DNA of 64,000 bases, taken from NCBI GenBank assembly GCA_033557465.1, contig CM066031.1, positions 1,226,461,312-1,226,525,311 of the forward strand, given 5' to 3'. Origin of the DNA: Ichthyophis bannanicus. Lineage: Eukaryota; Chordata; Amphibia; Gymnophiona; Ichthyophiidae. Within the stretch, counting starts at the first letter, position 1. Every line of letters begins with the position of its first letter. The notes under the pieces were generated by a model, which did no database searches, was not told the origin of the DNA, and was given only the letters and a program-made list of their open reading frames with translations. Below are positions 33,760 to 44,095 of the stretch, piece after piece. The translations under genes and the position numbers were made by a program.

Positions 33760-34620
33760 ATTCTCTAATAGTAAGTCGGTAGTTTATAATGATTGTGAAT
33801 TATTTAGAACATCACTACAATATAATGCTGTTTTTTCCAAATGAAGTTTTAATTTCTAAACACAGGAAAAGTAGAATGCGTGATGAATTTAGAATACATA
33901 ATCCCTGACAGTTAACTTCCTTAGTCAAGGATTTATCATTGAGAAATGTTTGGGAAGATATTCGTATTCCACGTTTGAGTATTAATGCTTGCTCTATTTG
34001 TAATAAGGTACCTGTTATTCATGATCTACTTTTAACTTAAGATCCAGAGTTTTTATTCATCACTGAATCTTGGTTGCGATCAGAAGATGACCCATTAGTG
34101 TATGAAGTTTGTTTGCTTGGTTACAAATTTATAAATGTCCCACGTTTAGGGCATCTGGGATGGAGTTTATTACATAAATCCTTTTATCATTTAAAATTAT
34201 TAGACACACTAATTATTCCAGATCTTGAGGTTTTATGTTGTGAAGTTAAGACAAAGGAATTAAGTGAAAGATGTATATTTATTTTAGTTTACTGTCCCCC
34301 TAGCTAATGGTATGTGATTTATATTTAGACTTTTTAACTTCATGGGTTTCAGTGTCTCCTAAATGTTTATTATTGGGGGACATTAATCTTCATCTGGAGG
34401 ATTTACAGGATTCTAGTGCACAGGACTATATTGCTTCTCTATGTGATTTAGGATTTATGATGGCCTCATTATCTTCCACTCATACTTCAGGTCACTCATT
34501 AGATCAATGTACATACTATTTTTCTTTATCTTCAGGTAATTTTATTGCAGATGTGACTTCCTCTCCCATGATATGGTCAGGCATTTAATGGAGTTTGTCT
34601 TTCATTCTCTTGTGATTAAA
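33760..34620 (+). pseudogene. LINE X (L2-like), endonuclease segment
   Basis: The plus strand reads SINACSICNKVPVIHDLLL, PEFLFITESWLRSEDDPLVY, then CLLGYKFINVPR, FILVYCPPS, CLLLGDINLHLED, HSLDQCTYYFSLSSGNFIAD and SSPMIWSG, the order of an L2-type endonuclease. Stops and small deletions break it; for example, the final SDH-type motif is reduced to WSG. This is the first piece of an element whose remainder lies at 35278-35352, 41574-41650, 44096-45897 and 59272-59378. Confidence 0.75.
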
Positions 34621-35277
34621 AAAAATGTCTCGATCTGGGTTGTCTGAAGCCTATGAAGCACATTCCATTGAGTGCTTGCAGGCCCCTGTGCGTCCATTTG
34701 GAATCAGGTCTAGGGCTTATACGTCCAGGCCGGGACCGGATTCCGATCGGCCTGCAAGTACAGCCACCTGCCCGGCTACCTCAGTGAGGCTCCTGAATGG
34801 AGCCGCAGAGCCATGGCATCCTGTTGCCATGGCACCGTGGCTTCATTCAGGAGCTGCGATCCCCGGCAGCTGACCACAATCTTCTTTACCTGCAGCCAAA
34901 CCCCTAATCTGGCCTGCCATGGCCAGGGTCTGGCTGCAGGGAATCCCCTGTACCCCTCACCTTTCTGACGCTGCACGGCCTGCCATCCCCTGACATCCAG
35001 GGGGACTTATTCCACCTCTGAAGTGGAATAAGTCCCCCACCCAGTTTGCCGACCCCAGACATACAGGGTCAACTTTCGAAACATCCAGGGTCGCAGACCG
35101 TCCACGCCCTGCCCTCCCTCCACCTCCAGAATGCCCCCTCTCGCCCCGTCTAAACTTCCCCATACAAACACTTTGTTTGTATGGAGAGGCTTTTGATGGG
35201 GATTGCAGGGGGGCGAATAGCGGGGATGGACATCCCAATGGGACGTCCATCCCCACTATTCATGGGATGGAATAGAC
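34621..35277. repeat. Insertion 1 in LINE X (unclassified)
   Basis: A GC-rich non-coding block separates two parts of LINE X. It contains a perfect short palindrome at 35000-35038 (GGGGGACTTATTCCAC, seven bases, then the inverse). A GTGGAATAAGTCCCCC motif also occurs near 23665, so this is part of a repeat family. Inverted GGACGTCCATCCCC sequences lie near its right edge. Confidence 0.45.
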
Positions 35278-35352
35278 CTCTATGTTTGTAAAAGTCTTTC
35301 TCCTGAAGATTATTGGAATAAGATGCAGGCCAGTGAAACAGGTTTATCTACC
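35278..35352 (+). pseudogene. LINE X fragment between insertions 1 and 2
   Basis: Frame VCKSLSPEDYWNKMQASETG, then LST, resembles the region just after the endonuclease in L2-type proteins. It continues at 41574. Confidence 0.5.
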
Positions 35353-35880
35353 ATGGGCCCGATTCTGAAACACGGGTTGCAGGGCTGCACGTCCTAGTGG
35401 GACATGCAGCTCCGCAAGCTGTTGGGGCCCGATTCCCCCTCCAGCTCTCCCTGTACTTCCTGTATATCAGGATGGAGAGAGCAAGAGGTGGTGGGGTGGG
35501 AGGGGGCGGGATCGGGGTGGATCTGGGGAAGGCTAACCTGGCAGGATGCACAGGGTCAATTCAGGTCACAGCCCTGTACATCCTGTTGGGCCCATGTGGA
35601 CATGCTGTTTATTCCACCTCAAAGAAGGAATAAGCAGTGAAAGCCCAGTGATCGGGCCCGGGGATCCCCCCTGGGGGTGGGTACGGGGGGGGTCCCTGCT
35701 GCCCGATCCAGCCTTGGGTCAGGTGGCGAGGAAAAGAGAGGCTGAGGACGTCGGAGTCGGGAGTTCCTGTGGGGAGGACATCTATGCAGGCGGCAGGGGC
35801 ATGCTGGACTATCCTCGGGCCTGATTCTGGCAACCGCAGGAACGTTTTGTTCCCACAATCTAGAATCGGGTCCAAACAGG
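35353..35880. repeat. Unclassified inverted-end repeat
   Basis: The left edge GGGCCCGATTCTGAA is matched in inverse at the right edge (TAGAATCGGGTCC, about 35861-35873). GC-rich ORFs on both strands through it are not protein-like. It shares GATTCTG and CGGGCCC words with the block that hosts the 38-bp minisatellite. Confidence 0.4.
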
Positions 35881-35999
35881 CCCATCTTGCTTGAGGCCAT
35901 CTGGACGGCCTGGATGTCCTCAGCAGCACAGGCATAAATAGCTCAACCAGAGCTCTGTGATCCTCAGTCTTGAAGGACTAGAAAAGGGGACTGTTACTT

Positions 36000-36475
36000 C
36001 TGGAGAGAGATCTGCAATTGTGAGTATATACTTCTGGGAATTTTCTGAAAGGAATTCTTTGTATCAAAGCTAATTAATCTGTGAACCCACTATTTTTTGT
36101 TAAATCAGTCAAGGGCCTAGTAGCAGCAGTTTAAGTTTAAATTTAAAACACAGAAGAGAACTTTCTGGTTACATTTTATACCCAGCAGAGAGCTTGTAGT
36201 TTAAATGTAATAGTCACTCAGGGCTTAGTATCAGCAAAGTATTTTAGTTTATATTTAAAACACAGAAGAGAGCTTTCTGGTTAAATTTGGAACCCAGCAG
36301 AGAGCTTGTATTTAATTTAATAGTCACTCAGGGCCTAGCATCAGCAAAGTACTTTTAGTTTAAATTTAAAACACAGAAGATAGCTTTCTGGTTAAATTTA
36401 GAACCCAGCAGAGAGCTTGTAGTTTAAATTTCATAATAAGTTAGAGCCTAGCAGCAGCAAAGAGCTATAATTTCT
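36000..36475. repeat. About 110-bp tandem repeat, probable CR1 5' UTR
   Basis: The marker AGGGCCTAG (variants AGGGCTTAG and AGAGCCTAG) recurs at 36112, 36220, 36330 and 36443. Each is followed by CAGCAAAG, TTTAAATTTAAAACACAGAA and GAGAGCTTTCTGGTTAAATTT. It lies upstream of the CR1 ORF1 and is separated from it by an L2 fragment, so it may be the tandem-repeat promoter region of that CR1. That link is an inference. Confidence 0.65.
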
Positions 36476-36479
36476 AATT

Positions 36480-37112
36480 AATTATATAATTCAGTAAGCA
36501 GTTACACTGGCTCCCTGTACAAGTCAGGATCTTCTTCAAAACTGTGCTGCTGACATTCAAAGCAGTAAATAAACTCTCCTCATCTTCAATATCTGACCTT
36601 ATCCAAACAACAGCTCCTAATAGACCAAGAAGATCCACAGCGATAAATATGCTAGATATGCCAAGAGAATTAATAAGATGCACCTCAACAACTGCAAACA
36701 GGGCCTTCAGACTCTGCGCCCCAAGATTCTGGAACTCATTACCATCAAACATCAGGGCAATCACTAACCTAACCCAGTTTAGGAAGGCCCTTAAACACTT
36801 CCTTTTCCTCAAATACTTCCCAGAGAGCAGTGAATCTCACCCCCATTCAAATATGTACAACTGTGCCATCACACCCTATCAGCCAGGTGACCACACCATG
36901 CAAGGAGTCCCTGACCATTAAATCACCCTCTTGCTATGTCTTTATATGACACCGTTGTGTAAATAGTTACTTTTGTTATCCAAGTTGGTTCTCCTGTTAA
37001 TTGTAAACTCAGACTTATGTACCCTGTCTGATTGTTATGTTCCATGTAAACAGCGCTGATGCTGAATAGTGCGGTATAGAAGAAATTGTAAATAAATAAA
37101 TAATAAATAAAT
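36480..37112 (+). pseudogene. L2-like LINE C-terminal fragment
   Basis: The frame reads LHWLPVQVRIFFKTVLLTFK-like sequence followed by AVNKLSSSSISDLIQTTAP, NRPRRSTAINMLDMPRELIR, CTSTTANRAFRLCAPRFWNS and LTQFRKALKHFLFLKYFPES, the C-terminal tail of L2 proteins. The 3' UTR ends with AACAGCGCTGATGCTGAATA, GTGCGGTATAGAAGAAATTG and a TAAATAAA repeat. It is 5'-truncated and sits between the tandem 5' repeats and the CR1 ORF1. Confidence 0.85.
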
Positions 37113-37458
37113 AAATTTAAATCAAATCAGAATATAGCTTACCTCAGAAGCACAAGACAGGGTACTGTGTAGCAGCCCTCTTTTAATAAGTGTTATTTCC
37201 CTCCCTCCCTCTCCAACACCCACCCACCTCTGGGATAATCGTAGCTTTATAGGTACTTGCACATCTTAAAAGACAGGAGGTGCTCTCAGGTGAAGCTCAT
37301 TACCCAAATCAGTCATACACTAAGGACCTAAGATTAATTAAGCTTCAGGTGAACAAGGTATATTAAACGTATTAGGTACAGTTTTATTAGTATAAATATC
37401 CATAGCAACCCTTAGTAAGTAAAGAACTTAAAGATCTAAACACAAACTTAAAACTAAG

Positions 37459-38379
37459 ATGCAGACAGCAGTCCAGCAGCGAGATGGGGGCTTTCCAGTC
37501 TTTTGCACTGAGTGTCACATGTATGATTTTCTCCCAGTTGGTGAGAGGTCTTACGTGTGTACTAGGTGCAAGGAGCTCTTTGCTCTCAGGGAGCGAGTCT
37601 GTTCTCTAAAAGCTAGAGTAGCAGACTTGGAAAACATAAGAAAGACAGAGAGGTACATAGACGAGACCTACAGGGATATAGTCCTGAAGTCCCACCTCCA
37701 GGCTGGCAGCATCCCTGTTGCCATGGAGGAGAGAGGTCACGTGACAAGAGAGCATCACCCTGGTGTGGCAGGAAGTGATCCTGTAACTAGGACCTGTCCT
37801 CCATGTGATGTAAAGCCCTCTCGCACTGAGGAAGTTTCTCCAGGGCCATGTGCCCATGAGGGAAGGGTTAGGACAGCCGTTATAGTTGGTGATTTGATCA
37901 TTAGGCATGTAGATAGCTGGGTGGCTGGTGGACGTGAGGATCGCCTGGTAACATGCCTGCCTGGTGCAAAGGTAGCAGACTTCACGCGCCACCTAAATAA
38001 GGTCTTAGATAGTGCTGGGGAGGAGTCTGCTGTCTTGGTACATGTCGGTACCAATGACATAGGAAAATGTGCTGGGGAGGTTCTGGAGGCTAAATTTAGG
38101 CTTTTAGGTAGGAAGTTGAAATCCAGAACTTCCAGGGTAGTGTTCTCCGAAATGCTTCCCGTTCCACGCGCAGGACCCAAAAGGCAGGCAGAGCTCCGGA
38201 GTCTCAATGCGTGGATGAGACAATGGTGCAGAGATGAGGGTTTTGGATTTGTTAGGAACTGGTGAACATTCTGGGGAAAGGAGGGGCTCTTCCGAAGGGA
38301 TGGGCTTCACCTTAACTGCGATGGAACCAGGCTGCTGGCATTAACCTTTAAAAAGGAGATAGAGCAGCTTTTAAACTAG
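37459..38379 (+). pseudogene. CR1 ORF1: Cys finger plus SGNH esterase (one internal stop)
   Basis: The frame opens at ATG 37459. An N-terminal Cys4-type finger (FCTECHMYDFLPVGERSYVC then TRCKELFAL, residues about 13-42) is followed by a short coiled segment (ERVCSLKARVADLENIRKTE). The SGNH hydrolase-like domain follows: AVIVGDLIIRHVDSWVAGG (block I, GDS changed to GDL), VLVHVGTNDIGK (GTND block), VVFSEMLPV and LNAWMRQWCRDEGFGFV. A TGA at 38263-38265 stops the frame after residue 268. In the same frame beyond it, RRDGLHLNCDGTRLL supplies the conserved Asp/His pair and the natural end is TAG 38377-38379. The catalytic Ser position and this stop both argue against activity. CR1 ORF1 esterases are known, but their function is not settled. 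Confidence 0.85.
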
Positions 38380-38414
38380 ATAATAGGGGAAAGCCGACAG
38401 TCACCCAAGAGAGG

Positions 38415-41385
38415 ATGGTTCAGAAGAATGTATCCTTGAAGGATAGTACCAAAAGCAGAGAGGTTCCAAAAAAGAGTAAAGTAGCCCAAATGCCCTCGAG
38501 TATGGAGAAGACAGAGCTTAAGGATCCCAAATTATCCATGTCTACCAATAGCCAAATTAATATGAATAAAATACAGTCTCTAAAATTCTTGTATGCAAGT
38601 GCTAGAAGTCTAAAAAATAAGATGGGAGAGTTAGAATATATAGCACTAAATGAGAGGTTAGATATGATTGGAATATCAGAGACATGGTGGAAGGAGGACA
38701 ACGAGTGGGACACTGTGATACTGTGTGGGTAGAAACTGTGTGGGTAGAAACTATATTGTAATGATAGAGCTGATCAAATTGGTGGAGGGGTTGCGCTCTA
38801 TGTTAGAGAGGGCATTGAGTCAGAAAGGATTAAAGTTTTGCAGGAAACAAAATTTTCTGTAGAATCTCTATGGATTGAAATTCCATGTAAAAAGGGGAAG
38901 GCGATGGCAGTGGGGGTGTACTATCGACCGCCTGGCCAGAATGAACAAATGGATGATGAAATGCTCAAAGAAATCAAGGAAGCTAACAAACGTTACAGTG
39001 CAGTAATAATAATGGGTGATTTCAATTACCCCGGTATCGATTGGGTCAGTGTCACGGCAGGACATGCTAGGGAGATAAAGTTCCTAGATGAAATAAATGA
39101 CTGCTTCTTGGAGTAGCTGGTTCATGAACCGACCAGAGGGGAAGCCATATTAGACCTAGCCCTTAGTAGAACACCAGATTTAGTGCAAGAGGTAAGGGTG
39201 TTGGGGCCACTTGGCAATAGTGATCATAGCATGATCGCCTTTGATTTAATTAGTGGAGGAGGGATAGTAAGGAAATCCACAGTACTACCTTTTAACTTTC
39301 AAAAGGGAGACTATGATAAAATGAGGAAAATAGTTAAGAAAAAAACTTGATGTTGAAAAATACTATCTTGGAAGCCCAGACCAGCTGTATTCCACGCTTT
39401 AAGAAAAGTGGAAGGAAGTCCAAAAAACTGCCAGCATGGTTTAAAGGTGAGGTCAGAGAGGCTGTTGTTGCCAGAAAAGCATTTTTCAGAAAATGGAAAA
39501 AAGAGCCAAGCGACAAAACCTGGAAACAGCACAAGCACTGGCAAGTCAAATGCAAGGCATTGATAAGGCAGGCAAAGGGAGAATTTGAGAAGAAGCTTGC
39601 TGCGGAAGCAAAACCGCGAAATAAAGACTTTTTCAAGTACATTCATAGCAAAAAACCTGTGAGAGAGTCAGTTGGTCCATTCGATGATAGAGCGGTTAAA
39701 GGGGCACTAAGAGGCGACAAGGCGATAGTGGAGAGACTGAATGAATTCTTTGCATCGGTCTTTACTGAGGAAGATGTAGGGATGCTACCCATGACTGAAA
39801 TGGTATTTAAAGGTGCGGAAGAATTGAAGGAAATATCGATTCATCAGGAAGATGTATTACAACTATTAGATAAACTGAAGAATAGCAAATCACCTGGACT
39901 GGATGGTATACATCCAAGGGTGTTGAAAGAACTGAAATATGAGATTGCAGACCTGCTATTAGTAATCTGTGAACTATCATTAAAATCATCTCTAATACCT
40001 GAAGATTGGAGGATCGCCAATGTAACACCAATTTTTAAAAAGGGTTCCAGGGGTGATCCGGGAAACTACAGACTGGTGAGCCTGACGTCAGTACCGGGAA
40101 AAATGGTAGAAACCATCATAAAGAATAAAATTACTCAGCATGTAGATAGTCATGGCCTAATGGGAGACAGCCAATATAGCTTTAGACAAGGAAGATCTTG
40201 TCTTCTTAATCTGTTATGTTTTTTTGAAGGTGTGAATAAACAGGTGGACAAAGGTGAGTCAGTTGATATAGTGCATCTGGACTTTCAGAAAGCCTTTGAC
40301 AAGGTCCCTCATCAGAGACTTTTGGCAAAACTAAAGAGTCATGGGATAGGAGGCAGTGTACTACTGTGGATCAGGAACTGGTTAAAAGATAGAAAGCAGA
40401 GGGTAGGGCTAAATGGCCAATTTTCCCAATGGAGAAAGGTGAATAGTAGTGTACCCCAGAGATCTGTGCTAGGTCCGCTGCTTTTTGACATATTCATAAA
40501 TGACCTGGAAAGTGGAATAACGAGTGAGGTTATCAAATTTGCAGATGACACAAAACTATTTAAAGTTGTTAAAACCCAAGAGGATTGTGGAAAATTGCAA
40601 GAGGATCTTGATAAATTGGAAGACTGGGCATCAAAATAGCAGATGAAATTTAATGTGGATAAGTGCAAAGTTATGCACCTAGGGAAGAACAACCCAAACT
40701 ATGGTTACACGGTGCAAACTATGGTTACACGATGGTTACACGATGCAAGGTTCCACATTAGGAACCACCACCCAGGAAAAAGATTTAGGCGTCATTGTGG
40801 ATAACATGTTAAAACCCTCAGCCCAGTGTGCAGCAGCAGTCAAGAGAGCAAATAGAATGCTAGGTATCATAAGGAAAGGAATGAAAAATAAAACAAAAGA
40901 TATTATAATGCCTCTATATCGTTCCATGGTGAGACCGCACCTTGAATATTGTGTGCAATTCTGGTTGCCGTATCTTAAAAAGGATATAGCGATATTAGAA
41001 AAGGTTCAGAGAAGAGCCACCAAAATGGTAAAGGGGATGGAAGGATACTCCTATGAAGAAAGGCTAAAAAAGGTTAGGGCTCATTAACCTGGAAAAGAGA
41101 CGGCTGAGCGGAGATATGATAGAAGTCTATAAATTAATGAACGGAGTGGAACGGGTAAACATAGATCGATTATTTACATTATCAGAATATAGAAAGACTA
41201 GGGGGCATGCAATGAAGCTACAGGGTAAACTATTTAAGACTAATAAAAGAAAATATTTTTTCACTCAACATGTAATCAAACTCTGGAATTTGTTACCGAA
41301 CGATGTAGTAAAGGCTGTTAATGTAGCTGGGTTTAAAAAAGGCTTGGACAAGTTCCTGGAGGAAAGGTCCATAAATCATTATTAA
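38415..41385 (+). pseudogene. CR1 ORF2: endonuclease and reverse transcriptase (broken)
   Basis: Endonuclease: LYASARSLKNKMGELEYIAL, MIGISETWW, GGGVALYVREGIES, VGVYYRPPGQNEQ, IIMGDFNYPGIDWV and GNSDHSMIAFDL. RT in the 430-codon frame 39347-40639: LDKLKNSKSPGLDGIHPRVL, ANVTPIFKKGSRGDPGNYR, YSFRQGRSCLLNLL, IVHLDFQKAFDKVPHQRLLA, SVPQRSVLGPLLFDIFINDL and VIKFADDTKLF (the FADD palm motif is intact). C terminus: TTQEKDLGVIVDNMLKPSAQ, HLEYCVQFWLPYLKKDIAIL, then [20 protein letters not shown]. Lesions are stops near 38731, 39114 and 40637, a frameshift near 39348, and short slippage duplications near 38726-38755 and 40697-40745. The length is about that of a complete CR1 ORF2, so only point-type damage has occurred. 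Confidence 0.9.
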
Positions 41386-41573
41386 GAAGGGACCCAGGAT
41401 ATCAATGCTTGACCCAGTACAAGTATTGCGGAACCTGTGTCTTTTGGGGAAACTGCTAGGTACGTATGACCTAGATTGGCCACTGTTGGAAACAGGATAC
41501 TGGGCTTGATGGACCTTGGTCTGACCCAGTATGGCATATCTTATGTTCTTATGTACCGGAATTGGTCTCCACG

Positions 41574-41650
41574 TCATTGGCTAGTTGGATTAACAAGTCG
41601 TGTGAAATTATAGATGAGGTTGCTCCTGTCGAATGTTAAAACCGCATAAT
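41574..41650 (+). pseudogene. LINE X fragment between insertions 2 and 3
   Basis: ELVSTSLASWINKSCEIIDE then VAPVEC is the end of the endonuclease-RT linker of LINE X. It continues at 44096 with KPWFPWKSPCYTQNL. Confidence 0.6.
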
Positions 41651-41964
41651 AGCAGGAATAGACAACATCCGTCAAGGGTTTGTCCTCATCTTCATGGACA
41701 TTGCGGCAGCGTTCGATTCAGTAAGCCATGAGCTTCTCCTCGAGCATCTTAAAGAGAAGGGGATCACAGACAAAGCACTAGACTGGTGCAAGTCCTACCT
41801 CTCTGACAGATGGCAGCATGTTCCATCAGGGACCACATCATCTGAGCCTTTCCACCAGAAGCAAGGTGTCCCACAGGGATCCTCCCTCTCCGCCCTGATG
41901 TTCAGCATATACATGCAGCCCATCTGTAACCTGATCCGTTCTTTCAACATTAACTGCCTGATAT
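41651..41964 (+). pseudogene. L2-like LINE fragment, RT N-terminal part
   Basis: The frame contains MDIAAAFDSVSHELLLEHLK, DKALDWCKSYLSDRWQHV, QGVPQGSSLSALMFSIYMQP and ICNLIRSFNINCLI. It breaks off where the palm motif would begin, because a CR1 fragment is inserted there. The element resumes at 42986. Confidence 0.85.
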
Positions 41965-42985
41965 GGAGCTCACTCTGAGGAGAAGGATGTTACCAGTGGT
42001 GTGCCCCAGGGATCTGTCCTTGGTCCGATTCTTTTTAACATCTTTGTTAGTGATATAGCGGAAGGGCTGTCGGGTAAGGTTTGCCTCTTTGCGGATGATA
42101 CCAAAATCTGCAATAAAGTAGACACCCAGGAAGGTGTAGATAACATGAGGAGGGATCTGGCTAAGCTTGAAGAATGGTCTAGAATTTGGCAACTGGGATT
42201 TAATGTTAAAAAATGTAAGGTCATGCATTTGGGCTGCAGCAATCCAAGGGAGCAATACAGTATAGGAGGTGAAGTACTTTTGTCCACTAAAGAAGAGTGG
42301 GACCTAGGCGTAGTTGTGTCCGATGATCTTAAAGTAGCTAAACAGGTAGAAAAGGCGACGGCAAAAGCTAGAAGGATGCTTGGGTGCATACGGAGAGGAA
42401 TGGCTAGCAGAAAAAAGGAGGTGATAATGCCTCTGTATAAGTCTTTGGTGCGACCTCATTTGGAGTATGGTGTGCAATTCTGGAGACCGCACCTTCAAAA
42501 GGATGTGAACAGGATGGAGTCGGTGCAGAGGGTTGCTACTAAGATGATTAGTGGTCTTCATTATAAAGCATATGAGGACAGACTTAAGGATCTTAATATG
42601 TACACCTTAGAGGAAAGGCGGGATAGAGGTGATATGATTGAGATGTTTAAATACCTCCGTGGCATAAATGTTCAGGGAGAGAGCCTCTTTCAATTGAAAG
42701 CAAGTTCTGCGACGAGGGGACATGGGATGAGGGTGAAGGGAGATAGATTCAGGAGTGATATGCGGAAATATTTCTTTACGGAAAGAGTAGTGGATCCGTG
42801 GAATAGTCTCCCAGTGGAGGTGGTAGAGATGAGGACAGTAACTGAATTCAAAAAAGCATGGGACCAACACAGAGGATCTCTAAAGGTAAAAAGTGGACTG
42901 TTGTAGTTATGGAAGGACAGACTAGATGGGCCTTGTGGTCTTTTTCTGTCATCGTGTTTCTATGTTTCTATGTTTCTATATATGT
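41965..42985 (+). pseudogene. CR1-like LINE 3' fragment with open C-terminal ORF
   Basis: The 301-codon frame 42001-42906 starts at the RT motif MPQGSVLGPILFNIFVSDIA, has the palm motif CLFADDTKIC, and continues through LVRPHLEYGVQFWRPHLQKD, LEERRDRGDMIEMFKYLRG, KYFFTERVVDPWNSLPVEVV and a stop. The 3' UTR (42907-42985) has AGACTAGATGGGCCTTGTGG, TCTTTTTCTGTCAT and a TGTTTCTA repeat end. There are no stops, so the copy is recent. It is 5'-truncated inside the RT and inserted exactly into the palm motif of the L2-like element. The same subfamily appears at 22742-23140 and 58893-58975. Confidence 0.88.
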
Positions 42986-44095
42986 GGAAGACGTACTGCC
43001 ATACATGCCTTTCTCGACTGAGAATCCAGACCTCTCCCCACTGACAAATTGCTTCAATGCAGTGTCCAACTGGCTACAAACCCAAACCTCAGAATTCAGC
43101 ATAAGAAAACGGAGGTCCTATTCATTACAAGGAATCAGAACTTCTCCACGCTGCCCTCCCTAAAAGTCGACGAAGCAGAACTCCAGTCCAAACCCTTGAT
43201 CAGGTACCTTGGAGTCACACTAGATCAGCGCCTGGACATGAAGGTGCACATAGGCAACACGGTGTTAGCGGTGTACCACAAGATCTGATCTCTCAGGCAC
43301 CTAAGATCCTTGCTAACACCAGACGACTTTAGGACAGTCTATCAGGCACTAATCATACCACATTTGGATTATGCAAACTCAATTCTGCATGGTCTCCCCC
43401 AAACCACACTGAACCCGCTGCAACTGGCGATGAATGCCGCGCCAAGAATCCTCCATGGAGAATCCAGGAAAGAACATGTGACCCCCATCCTGAAGCACCT
43501 ACACTGGCTCCCAATATGCGGCAGACTCACATACAAAATCTTACTGTTGACATTTAAAGCCGTTAACGGACTCTCACCCACATCATTAGTAGAGCTGATC
43601 CAGACCACGCCTCCCAATAGGTCCAGAAGATCTTCAGCAGTTAATACACTGATAGTCCCGAAATCAATAACCCAATGCACATGTTCAACCGTAAACAGAG
43701 CCTTCAAATTCTGGGCGCCAAGATGCTGGAATGCCCTACTTCCCAGCATACGAGCAATCCCCGACCTTACCCAGTTTAGAAAGGCATTGAAGCACCATCT
43801 CTTCCTCCAACATTACCCCCAGACAGCGCCTCAATAGCCTCATCTGCCACTTAGCCGACACATTTCAGTAACCCTTCCACACAATCAACCATGACTCCGT
43901 CCAGCAAGGTGATACCTATCTTGCCACATAAATGTACATAGTTACCCTTGTTATCCAAGTTCTATTACCTTGTTCAATGTAAACACAAATCAGCTAATGA
44001 GATGTGTAAGTTGTTGTATGTAAACCACACTGATGCCGAATAGCGCGGTATAGAAGAGACTGTAAATAAATAAATAATAAATAAATAAAAACAAA
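42986..44095 (+). pseudogene. L2-like LINE fragment, RT C-terminal part and tail
   Basis: This continues the element of 41651-41964. It reads PDLSPLTNCFNAVSNWLQTQ, KKTEVLFITRNQNF, LIRYLGVTLDQRLDMKVHIG, then in frame 43310-43837 TPDDFRTVYQALIIPHLDYA, HVTPILKHLHWLPICGRLTY, PNRSRRSSAVNTLIVPKSIT and LTQFRKALKHHLFLQHYPQ. The 3' UTR ends with AAACCACACTGATGCCGAAT, AGCGCGGTATAGAAG and a (TAAA)n tail. A long open tail frame with few lesions indicates moderate age. Confidence 0.87.

Larger units (their letters stand above)
37113..41573 (+). mobile_element. CR1-like LINE (near full length)
   Basis: The element runs from a 5' leader (37113-37458) through ORF1 and ORF2 to a 3' UTR with GATGGACCTTGGTCTGACCC, AGTATGGCATATC and a terminal TTATGTTCTTATG, a typical CR1 end. 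Minus-strand fragments at 61205-61330 share this 3' UTR. It interrupts LINE X between 35352 and 41574 together with the upstream repeat block. Confidence 0.85.

Noticed and set aside
38420..38713. 97-codon minus-strand frame in the CR1 endonuclease region
   Set aside because: Antisense shadow of the CR1 ORF2 coding strand.
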